A DNA stretch of 64,000 nucleotides from Phytohabitans rumicis. Its GTDB lineage: Bacteria; Actinomycetota; Actinomycetes; Mycobacteriales; Micromonosporaceae. Made by a program: the position numbers and the translations under genes. Of the stretch, positions 36,233 to 43,292 are shown piece by piece. The stretch spans positions 7,457,001 to 7,521,000 of the forward strand of contig NZ_BLPG01000001.1 of assembly GCF_011764445.1 (NCBI RefSeq), in the 5' to 3' direction. Within the stretch, counting starts at the first letter, position 1. Every line of letters begins with the position of its first letter. Under the pieces are notes generated by a model. The model saw only the letters and a list, made by a program, of their open reading frames with translations. It did no database searches and was not told where the DNA came from.

Positions 36233-36576
36233 TGCAGACCGTTGACCGGCCCGAGGTGTCTCACTTCACCTACCGCGTTACGTGGTCGGCCGAGGACGGC
36301 GAGTTTCTCGCTACCTGCGCCGAGTTCCCATCCCTCTCGTGGCTAGCCTCCTCTCAGATCGAGGCTCTACAGGGACTTGAGAATCTGCTGCGTGAAGTGA
36401 TCGCCGACATGGAAGAGCAGGGCGAGCAGTCGCCGCAGCCGTTCGCTGACCGTAGCTACTCGGGTAGGTTCAACCTCCGCGTCGGAGAGAGCCTGCACCG
36501 CGAACTGGCTTTGCGCGCCGCCGAGGATGGCATGAGCCTCAACCAGTACGTCCTACGAAAGCTCACGGCCGCCTGA
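36232..36576 (+). CDS. hicB: HicB family antitoxin
   Basis: 114 residues. The N-terminal partial RNase H-like domain (YRVTWSAEDGEFLATCAEFP) neutralises HicA. The C-terminal ribbon-helix-helix (RFNLRVGESLHRELALRAAE, then SLNQYVLRKL) binds DNA. ATG 36232 has AAGGAGG eight to nine bases upstream and overlaps the toxin stop by one base. Confidence 0.9.
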   Translation: MQTVDRPEVSHFTYRVTWSAEDGEFLATCAEFPSLSWLASSQIEALQGLENLLREVIADMEEQGEQSPQPFADRSYSGRFNLRVGESLHRELALRAAEDGMSLNQYVLRKLTAA

Positions 36577-36638
36577 CGTACGCGAAGGGCCGCCCCAGGG
36601 CCGGTCGTCCGCACCGTCGCACCTCAGTGTCGCGGCGT

Positions 36639-37274
36639 TCAGCCGACTGACAGCACGGCCTCGGTCGCGTTGAGGACGGCTGGGACACCGATGGGGACCG
36701 GCGGTCTTCCGGGGCCGATCGGCAGGTTGCCCAGTACCGGCACGTCGAGGGTGTTCAGGTGGTCGGTGAGTACGTCGTCCAGGCGCCATTCGCGGTCGAC
36801 GAGGCCGTCGAAGCCCGCGAAGTGGCCCACCGCTACGCCGCGGACGCCCTTGAGCGCGCCCGCGCGGATCAGGTGGGTGAGTTGCCGGTCGACTTGGCCT
36901 AGACCTTGGGTGCGTTCGCCGGTGAGCAGCAGGATCGCGCCGTCGAGGGAGGGCAGGCCCGCGCCGACCATCGCACGCAGCGGGCCGAGGCTGCCACCGA
37001 GTAGGACGCCTTCGACCCGGCCGGGCACCCGGGTCTCGCCGGTGAGCCGTAGCCGGCCGGGCCGGATCGCTCCGTCACCGTGGTAGCCGACCAGGCCGCA
37101 CACGCGCCACAGTTCCATGTGGACGAAAGTGGTGCCGCCGGTGCCGACGATCGGCTTGGGGTCGGCTCGCACGGCATCGAGGTCGAGGCCGTCGAGCATG
37201 CGGTGATCGCCGTCGAGCGCGATCGCTCGGACCGTCGGGTCGCGCAGGGCCTCGTTGAGTTGCGCGGCGTTCAT
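36639..37274 (-). CDS. S66 (LD-carboxypeptidase)-like protein, N-terminally truncated and catalytically dead
   Basis: About 211 residues aligning with the upstream S66 protein from its residue 60 on (NDALRDP vs NEALRDP, then GLDLDAVRADPKPIVG). The catalytic Ser motif GFSD is GTGG here, the Glu region CLEGPQ is LLTGERT, and the His motif PFGHRED is PIGPGRP, so all three triad positions are lost. Its ATG shares a base with the stop of the upstream gene. It looks like a tandem duplicate kept as a non-enzymatic partner, or one in decay. It has no frameshift. Confidence 0.8.
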   Translation of the reverse strand: MNAAQLNEALRDPTVRAIALDGDHRMLDGLDLDAVRADPKPIVGTGGTTFVHMELWRVCGLVGYHGDGAIRPGRLRLTGETRVPGRVEGVLLGGSLGPLRAMVGAGLPSLDGAILLLTGERTQGLGQVDRQLTHLIRAGALKGVRGVAVGHFAGFDGLVDREWRLDDVLTDHLNTLDVPVLGNLPIGPGRPPVPIGVPAVLNATEAVLSVG

Positions 37275-38158
37275 CAGCACACCGCCGAATCGGCGGTCAG
37301 CGAGCCCGCGAGCGCGTCAAGGTTCGCCTCAACGCCCAGCGGAAGGCAAAGCTGGTCCTCGCGATGCCCGAAGGGCAGCCCGCCGAGAATCGGCACGCCC
37401 AGGCCGCCCAGCCTCTCGCGGATGACGGTCATCGCCTCGTCGGGGCCTGGTTCGGCGACGCTCGGATCAAGCCCGGTGAGATCGCCGATCGCGAAGCCGC
37501 GGACCCCGTCGAGCAGGCCGGCCCGGAGCATGCCCCAGAGCATGCGGTCGAAGTGCGGGTTCTGCGGACCTTCGAGGCAGAGGATCGCGCCATCGAGATG
37601 GGGTAGGCCGGCGCCGAGGAAGTTGTTCACCGCGCCGGCGCATCCACCCACGAGTACCCCGGTTGCCCGGCCCGGGACGGTCACCGAGGAGGGCTCGGCA
37701 TGCAGGGTGATCGGCTCAGTCTCGAACAGCAGCCGCCGGCACGACTCGTCGGTGCGGCCGCCAGTACCCACGCAGCCGTGCACGCCGGCCAGGCCGGTCG
37801 CCGCCCAGAGGGCGATGTGCAGGTTTGTGATGTCGCTGAACCCCACGATGGGCTTCGGGTCGGCGCGCACAGCGGCCAGATCCAGGCCGTCCACGATCCG
37901 GTACGCACCCGCGCCGCCCGTGGCCGCGACAATCGCCCGCACTCCTGGATCACGGAGGGCGTCGTTGAGGTCGGCGAGCCGGTCCTCGTCGGAGCCGGCC
38001 ATGAAGCCGCGCCGGTCGAGGGCGTGCTTGCCGAGCTCGGGCCGCAGCCCCCAGCCGGCGAGCGTTTCCATGACCTGCTCGGCCCACTCCGCGCTGGGGA
38101 AACTGGCCGGCGACACGACGCGGACGCGGTCGCGGGGTCGTAGTCTCGGGCCTCGCAC
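37274..38158 (-). CDS. S66 family peptidase (LD-carboxypeptidase-like)
   Basis: 294 residues. It contains the N-terminal strand RVRVVSPAS, AIVAATGGAGAYRIVDGLDL, the nucleophile Ser108 in IVGFSDITNL, a catalytic Glu in AILCLEGPQ and the His in GLPFGHREDQL. The family trims L,D-peptide bonds in murein tetrapeptides in the cytoplasm. Related proteins (MccF-like) also hydrolyse aminoacyl-nucleotide antibiotics. It is followed by a dead paralogue and preceded by a MocR regulator in the same orientation (10 bp). Confidence 0.9.
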   Translation of the reverse strand: MRGPRLRPRDRVRVVSPASFPSAEWAEQVMETLAGWGLRPELGKHALDRRGFMAGSDEDRLADLNDALRDPGVRAIVAATGGAGAYRIVDGLDLAAVRADPKPIVGFSDITNLHIALWAATGLAGVHGCVGTGGRTDESCRRLLFETEPITLHAEPSSVTVPGRATGVLVGGCAGAVNNFLGAGLPHLDGAILCLEGPQNPHFDRMLWGMLRAGLLDGVRGFAIGDLTGLDPSVAEPGPDEAMTVIRERLGGLGVPILGGLPFGHREDQLCLPLGVEANLDALAGSLTADSAVC

Positions 38159-38168
38159 CCGCCGGACT

Positions 38169-39593
38169 CTATCGTGGCGGTCCCTGTACCTCCCGGATCG
38201 CCGCCGCCAGCAGCGTGACTCCCTCGGTGATGGTGGTTTCGCTGAGGATGGCGTAGCCGAAGATCAGGCCACCTGGCCCGGTGCCGGCGATTCGGTAGGG
38301 GGCGACGCCGTGAATGCCGAGCCCGTGCTGGGCGGCGGCCGCCACCACCGCCGCCTCGTCGAGGTGGGGCGGGAGCCAGGCGACCACGTGTTGCCCGGCG
38401 GCGATCCCGGCCGGTTCCAGGTCGGGCAGGTGTGTGCGCAGGGCGTCCAGCAGCGCGTCGCGGCGGCGGCGGTAGACCGGACGCATCCGGCGCAGGTGGC
38501 GGTCGAACTCGCCGCGGGCGAGGAAGTCGGCGAACGTCAACTGGTCGATGACCGGCGAGCCGCGGTCGGCGAGCAGCTTCGCGGCGGCGACGTCGGCGAC
38601 CAGATGGGGAGGCACTATCAGCCAGCCGAGCCGCAACCCCGGCGCGAGCGTCTTGCTGGCCGTGCCGCAGTAGACGACGTGATCGGGCGCCAGGCCCTGC
38701 ATGGCGCCCACCGGCGAGCGGTCGTACCGGTACTCGGCGTCGTAGTCGTCCTCGATCACGATCGCGCCGCGGCGTTTGGCCCAGCGGATCACCTCGGCCC
38801 TCGCAGCGGCCGATAGCACTGCGCCGGTGGGCCACTGGTGCGACGGCGTGAGCACGACCGCGTCGGCGCCGGCCCGGTCGAGGGCGTCGACCTGGACGCC
38901 GTCCGGACCCACCGGGATGCCGACCACCTCCAGGCCGGCGGCGGCGGCCAGCACCCGGGCGTCGTCGTTGGACGACGGGTCTTCCAGGGCGATCCGCTTG
39001 GCGCCGTGCCGGACGAGCACCTGGATCAGCAGCGAGATGCCCTGTCCGTAGCCGTTGCAGATCACCATGTTGTCGGGGACGGAGGAGGTGCCACGCACCC
39101 GGTTGAGGTAGTCGCACAGAGCCCGGTGCAGTTCCGGCACGCCGCGCCCGTCGAGGTAGGCGAACCGGTCGTTGGGCGTGGTGGTGAGCACGGTACGGAC
39201 CGAGCGGAGCCAGGCGGACCGTGGGAACTGCGACACGTCGGTACGCCCGTACCCGAAATCGACTCTGCGCGCGGCCGGCTGCCGCGACGTCGTGGGGCCG
39301 GCGGAGGCCGGCGCCATCGAGGCAGCGACCTGGGTGTAACCGCCGGATCGGCTGGCCAGGTAGCCCTCGGCCACGAGCTGCTGGTAGGCATCCACGACCA
39401 CCCCGCGGGAAACCCCGAGGCCGGCCGCGAGGGTGCGGGTGGGTGGCAGCGACATGCCCGCGCGCAGCCGGCCGGCCTGGATGCTGCCGCGGATGGACGC
39501 TTCGATCTGCCGGTGCAGCGGCACCCCGGCGTCGCGGTCCAGCGCGATGAGCAGGTCCTCGGCCGGCCCCGAATTGGTCCTTATTTGGCCCAC
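38169..39593 (-). CDS. MocR/PdxR family regulator (GntR helix-turn-helix fused to aminotransferase domain)
   Basis: About 474 residues. The GntR-type wing is near the N-terminus (VPLHRQIEASIRGSIQAGRL, LPPTRTLAAGLGVSRGVVVD). A class-I aminotransferase fold follows, with the PLP Lys in VVYCGTASKTLAPGLRLGW and IVIEDDYDAEYRYDR upstream of it. GTG 39593 is chosen because the next upstream starts are TTG only and lack homology. MocR proteins bind direct repeats, and two are present at the promoter. It is divergent from an FAD oxidase that it may control. Confidence 0.92.
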   Translation of the reverse strand: MGQIRTNSGPAEDLLIALDRDAGVPLHRQIEASIRGSIQAGRLRAGMSLPPTRTLAAGLGVSRGVVVDAYQQLVAEGYLASRSGGYTQVAASMAPASAGPTTSRQPAARRVDFGYGRTDVSQFPRSAWLRSVRTVLTTTPNDRFAYLDGRGVPELHRALCDYLNRVRGTSSVPDNMVICNGYGQGISLLIQVLVRHGAKRIALEDPSSNDDARVLAAAAGLEVVGIPVGPDGVQVDALDRAGADAVVLTPSHQWPTGAVLSAAARAEVIRWAKRRGAIVIEDDYDAEYRYDRSPVGAMQGLAPDHVVYCGTASKTLAPGLRLGWLIVPPHLVADVAAAKLLADRGSPVIDQLTFADFLARGEFDRHLRRMRPVYRRRRDALLDALRTHLPDLEPAGIAAGQHVVAWLPPHLDEAAVVAAAAQHGLGIHGVAPYRIAGTGPGGLIFGYAILSETTITEGVTLLAAAIREVQGPPR

Positions 39594-39608
39594 AGAATCG
39601 GACCTTAT
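39576..39608. promoter_or_regulatory. Direct repeats at MocR divergent promoter
   Basis: GGTCCTTAT at 39576-39584 and GGACCTTAT at 39600-39608 are direct repeats, 24 bp apart, between the divergent MocR and FAD-oxidase genes. MocR-type regulators are known to use direct repeats. The left copy overlaps the first MocR codons, consistent with autorepression. Confidence 0.55.
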
Positions 39609-39640
39609 CGCATGTACCGATTCCTGCCAGGCTGAGTGGC

Positions 39641-40996
39641 ATGACAACGACAGCGACCCGCTTCGACGGCCAGGTCCTCACGCCCGGCGACGCCGGCTAT
39701 GACACCGCCCGTACGGTCTGGAACGCCATGGTCGACCGGCGTCCACGCATGATCGTCCGCGCGGCGGGCGTCGCCGACGTGGTCGCCGCCGTGCGGATGG
39801 CCCGCGAACTGGACCTCGAGATCGGCGTGCGCTGCGGCGGCCACAACGTCGCCGGCTTCGCCGTGCCGGACGGTGGTCTCATGATCGACCTGACGCCTAT
39901 GGGCGGCGTGCGGATCGACCCGGCCCGCCGCCGGGCCCGGGTGCAGGGCGGCGCGCTGCTCGGCGCGCTGGACCAGGCGTCCCAGGTGTACGGCCTGGCC
40001 ACCACCGCCGGCAACGTCTCGCACACCGGAGTCGGCGGGCTCACGCTCGGTGGCGGCATGGGCTGGCTGGCCCGCCAGCACGGCCTGGCCTGCGACAACG
40101 TCGTCTCCTACACGATGGTCACCGCCGAGGGGGACGTGGTGACCGCGAGCCGCACCGAGAACCCCGACCTGTTCTGGGGCCTGCGTGGCGGTGGTGGCAA
40201 CTTCGGCATCGTCACCGAGTTCGAGTTCCAGCTGCATCACACCGGCACGCGGACGCTGGTCGCCGAGTTCGACTTCCGCGCCGAGGACGCCGTGCCGGTC
40301 ATCGAGGGCTGGCGCGACCTGAACGCCGTCGCGCCCCGGCGGGCGACGTTCACCGCCGACGTCGCCAGCGGGCCCGCCGGCCCGATCGCCACGGTGGGGT
40401 TCGTGTGGGTCGGCGACACCGCCGAGGGCCGCCGGCTGCTCCCCGCGATGCGGGGGCTCGGGCGTCCGGTCGCGTCGCGGGTCACCACGCCGTCGTACCT
40501 CGAACTTCAGCAACGCAACGACTCCACCGGCGGCCACGCCTACCGCCGCTACTCCAAGGGCCACTACCTGCGGCGGTTTCCCGCCGCGGCGATCGAGGCG
40601 TTCCTGCTGCGCGGCGGCACCGACCTGAGTGCGAGCCGGCACCTGCCGGCCGTCGGCCTGCAGGCGTACGGCGGCGCGATCGCCGATGTGCCGGAAGCCG
40701 ACGCCGCGTTCAGCCACCGCGGCACGATCTTCGAGTACGGTGCCGGCTCCCGCTGGACCGACCCGGCGGAGGACGACGCCCGGATGGCTGCCGCCCGCGC
40801 CGCCGGTGCGGCACTCGAGCCCTACGCGACCGGGGTGTACGTCAACTCGTTGACCGCCGACGAACTAGCCGAAGGGCAACGCGGCGTGCGCCGGGCGTAC
40901 CCGGCCGCGAAGCTGGCCCGGCTGACCGCGCTGAAGACCGCGTACGACCCGGCCAACGTGTTCCACCTGAACCAGAACATCCGCCCGGCACACTGA
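39641..40996 (+). CDS. FAD-binding oxidoreductase (PCMH-type, berberine-bridge-enzyme-like)
   Basis: 451 residues. The FAD domain has RPRMIVRAAGVADVVAAVRM and the covalent-flavin His in RCGGHN. GVGGLTLGGGMGWLARQHGL follows. The position where plant berberine bridge enzymes have the second, cysteinyl link has no Cys (NVSHTGVGG), so flavin attachment through His only is expected. The C-terminus (YDPANVFHLNQNI) is the BBE domain. It oxidises sugars or alkaloid-like substrates. It is divergent from MocR. Confidence 0.93.
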   Translation: MTTTATRFDGQVLTPGDAGYDTARTVWNAMVDRRPRMIVRAAGVADVVAAVRMARELDLEIGVRCGGHNVAGFAVPDGGLMIDLTPMGGVRIDPARRRARVQGGALLGALDQASQVYGLATTAGNVSHTGVGGLTLGGGMGWLARQHGLACDNVVSYTMVTAEGDVVTASRTENPDLFWGLRGGGGNFGIVTEFEFQLHHTGTRTLVAEFDFRAEDAVPVIEGWRDLNAVAPRRATFTADVASGPAGPIATVGFVWVGDTAEGRRLLPAMRGLGRPVASRVTTPSYLELQQRNDSTGGHAYRRYSKGHYLRRFPAAAIEAFLLRGGTDLSASRHLPAVGLQAYGGAIADVPEADAAFSHRGTIFEYGAGSRWTDPAEDDARMAAARAAGAALEPYATGVYVNSLTADELAEGQRGVRRAYPAAKLARLTALKTAYDPANVFHLNQNIRPAH

Positions 40997-41008
40997 CCGC
41001 TCGATCGC

Positions 41009-41417
41009 CTATTCCGGTGGGTTCGGGTCGAACGTTCGCAATGCGGCCTCGTAAGTGCGTGTCGGGGCGGGCGTCCGGGACGACGCCGGCAGGTGACCGA
41101 CGGCGCGTACGGCCAGGTCCGCCATCCTCGCCCGGGCGGCTTTCCAGTCCTTGTACGGTACGGGCTTGAGGCCGCCGCTGATCAGGAAGTGCGCCTCGCC
41201 GTGCAGCACCGAGATCGACGCGCCGGTCAGCGGGTCGCCAACGGTGACGTGGGCGTCGTCACCGCCGCCCCGAACCCCATCCGGTGGAGACTGGACCCGA
41301 AGCGGTACACGTCGCCATCTGCGCCCGGGCCACCGCCGAGCTCACCGATGAGGAATGGCGACGGTACGTTGGCGCCAGCCCGGCCGGCCCTACCTGCAGC
41401 TAGAGCTTTCAGATTTA
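41009..41417 (-). pseudogene. Truncated unknown gene, cut by repeat copy C
   Basis: The reverse strand encodes a coherent C-terminal piece. VPSPFLIGELGGG, then VYRFGSSLHRMGF, runs to the G-run at 41268-41271. After adding one G it continues as GGGGDDAHVTVGDPLTGASI, LHGEAHFLISGGLKPVPYKD and DPNPPE, ending at 41009. No start codon lies in the unique part; the frame enters repeat copy C at 41418. So the 5' part was replaced or the gene was interrupted there. No family recognised. Confidence 0.6.
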
Positions 41418-41536
41418 CCCCGGTCCGCTTCACCTGCGGACCGCACGCTCCCGCGGGCACCGCGCAGGTCGGCGGCTCGCAGAGCGAGCCGAAATCCCCG
41501 ACCTCCGCTGCCAGGTCCGCGAGACAAGCCCGCCGG
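41418..41536 (-). repeat. 119-bp structured dispersed repeat, copy C
   Basis: The reverse complement of copy B (21255-21373), with about four substitutions in 119 bases and identical length. Both hairpins are kept intact. It abuts a truncated gene on one side and the palindromic element at 41603 on the other. Confidence 0.85.
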
Positions 41537-41602
41537 GGGTCTAGAGACCTTCCGGAGTTGGGGTCGTCGGGCCTTGTCTGCAGGCTAGAGACCGCCTCTC
41601 CA

Positions 41603-41949
41603 ACGCCCCAGTAGGGGACCCCTCCTGGTGCGAGCGACGTGAGTAGGGCGCCCCCAGGCCGGGTAGTGAGGGGAACCCGGTACAGCGCAAGGTGCGTCGC
41701 CGATGGCCGCGCCGTTCCCTGACCACTCGGGCGGTAGCCCGATTGTCGCGGTGATCATGAGGTTAGCGTCAGGGAGAGCGCTCTCCCTGACGCTAACCTC
41801 ATGATCACCGCAGCCTGGCGTCGGTCGCTCGACTTGGTGGGGCGTACCGGGATCTTGGGTCCGGTTATGTCGGACACGTCCGGACGCAAGATCCCGCCCT
41901 GCCCCACCAAGTTCACTACCCGGCCTTGAGGGCGCCCCTCTTGGGGCGT
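41603..41949. repeat. 347-bp non-coding element with nested inverted repeats
   Basis: The two ends are inverted copies: ACGCCCCAGTAGGGG at 41603-41617 and the complement of 41935-41949 (13 of 15 match). A second, perfect 13-bp pair lies inside (41657-41669 with 41913-41925). Inside that are a 64-bp perfect palindrome (41748-41811) and a further stem of 32-bp arms (41833-41864 with 41880-41911, 27 of 32 paired). No protein-coding frame with a sensible product is present. It resembles a MITE-like or structural element. Confidence 0.7.
41748..41811. repeat. Perfect 64-bp palindrome
   Basis: Positions 41748-41779 (from GCGGTGATCATGAGG) are exactly the reverse complement of 41780-41811, with no spacer; the centre is GAGCGCTC. 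Symmetry stops sharply at both ends (C at 41747 against A at 41812). Perfect palindromes of this size are normally unstable in bacteria, so it either forms a tolerated cruciform, acts as a bidirectional terminator, or marks a joining artefact. Confidence 0.9.
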
Positions 41950-42038
41950 AGTGCCACCAACAAGGCAATCGCCGGCGCAACGCCAAGCCAAAGCCACCCA
42001 ATAGGTGGCATCGGGCCCGCGCCGTCCATACTCGCCCG

Positions 42039-42653
42039 GTGGATGTTCGACGGCACGGTATCTGGCTCGCTGGCGCGGTGTTCGCTCTGACCATGTTGCA
42101 GTTGGCGGTCGCGACGGCCGTGCCGGACCTGCCGCAGTTCGCGGGCAAGGGCTTCGCGGCGCGGCTGTTCGCGTATCCGGTGATGATGTTGGTGGTGCCC
42201 GGTCTGTGGTGGCTGCTGGCCGGGCGGCGCGGGGCGGGCCGGGTGGGGGAGCGGCTGCGTCGGGCGCCGTGGATCGCGTTCGCCTGGATCATGCTGCCGT
42301 TCCTGGTCGACGTCACCGGCAACACGCTGGACCTGTACGACTCGATCGGGTGGTGGGACGACGCCAACCACCTCGTGAACTGGTTCTTCCTCAGCCTCGG
42401 CGCGGGTTTGCTGCTGCGCGGCGGGGCGTCTGGGCGTCCCTGGGAGCTGCTCGTCATGATCGGCGGGCTGGGGGCGGTCATGGCGATCGGCTGGGAGATC
42501 GGCGAATACTTCGCCTTCATCCGCGGCGGCACCGAGCTGGACACCGCCTACCAGGACACCCTCGGCGACCTGACCCTGGGCACGCTGGGCGCCGTGGCGG
42601 CCGGAGCGGTCGTGGCCCGGGGCGCCGTGCGCAGGCCCCGCCAGGCCCAGTGA
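42039..42653 (+). CDS. Membrane protein, DUF2238/YjdF-like
   Basis: 204 residues with about six membrane helices. The conserved polar residues within helices are characteristic: LYDSIGWWDDANHLVNWFF, then AIGWEIGEYFAF and AYQDTLGDLTLGTLGA. They match the pattern of DUF2238/YjdF-like proteins, with a buried His, Glu and Asp that could bind metal. Function unknown. Confidence 0.75.
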   Translation: MDVRRHGIWLAGAVFALTMLQLAVATAVPDLPQFAGKGFAARLFAYPVMMLVVPGLWWLLAGRRGAGRVGERLRRAPWIAFAWIMLPFLVDVTGNTLDLYDSIGWWDDANHLVNWFFLSLGAGLLLRGGASGRPWELLVMIGGLGAVMAIGWEIGEYFAFIRGGTELDTAYQDTLGDLTLGTLGAVAAGAVVARGAVRRPRQAQ

Positions 42654-42691
42654 GTGTGGAGTCCATATTGAACCCCTTGAACGGAGACATC

Positions 42692-43189
42692 ATGCGACGA
42701 CCATCCTCGATAAGAATCGCCGCGGCCGTGGTGCTGGGCGGGCTGGTGGCCGCGGTGGCTGGCGCCGCACCGGCGTACGCGGTGACCAACTGCTCCAGCT
42801 GGCAGAGCAAGAGATTCGCCCTGCCGCAGAAGCCCGACCACGAGGTGCGGATGAAGACGTGCGTCCAGCGGGACGGCAACTACCTCCGGGCCTACGTCAA
42901 GTGGGAAGAGACTGACGTCACCGACCACTCGCTCGGCCAGAAGCGGTTCGACATGTTCATCGTCGGCACCCGGCTGGAGCGGTACGACGCCGACATCGCC
43001 TGGAAGAACTGCGACATCGTGGGCGACATGAACGACTGGTTCTACGGCACCGGGACGTGCTACACGGCATGGGTCCACTCCACACTGGACGGTGGCTGGA
43101 CCGGGGACAGCACCGTCTCGTACGACATCGACAACGACGGCAAGGACGGGTACGCGTGGGGGTTGACGGGCTCGCCCGTCCTCTACTGA
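42692..43189 (+). CDS. Secreted protein, unknown function
   Basis: 165 residues. The signal peptide is residues 1-30 (RRPSSIRIAAAVVLGGLVAAVAG, cut after PAYA, seen in parts). The mature part is beta-rich with four Cys (NCSSW, KTCVQR, KNCDI, GTCYTAW) that could make two disulfides, and ends in an aspartate-rich DIDNDGKDGY. ATG 42692 follows ACGGAG. No family recognised. Confidence 0.75.
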   Translation: MRRPSSIRIAAAVVLGGLVAAVAGAAPAYAVTNCSSWQSKRFALPQKPDHEVRMKTCVQRDGNYLRAYVKWEETDVTDHSLGQKRFDMFIVGTRLERYDADIAWKNCDIVGDMNDWFYGTGTCYTAWVHSTLDGGWTGDSTVSYDIDNDGKDGYAWGLTGSPVLY

Positions 43190-43292
43190 CGCTGCCTTGA
43201 TCATGTGGGTGTGAACTCGGTGGGTCTCGGGTGGAGAGACACGGGCAGAGGAATGTGTGGCATTCCGCCGAGCCGAGGATGGAAAACCATTG

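Noticed and set aside
37080-38816. 578-codon plus-strand frame over the S66 and MocR genes
   Set aside because: Ser/Arg/Pro low complexity, no domain, and it crosses two genes with clear catalytic motifs on the minus strand.
41603-41949. Insertion sequence or linear-replicon telomere
   Set aside because: No transposase or terminal-protein gene is nearby, no target duplication was found at the borders, and the element lies inside ordinary gene-bearing DNA.
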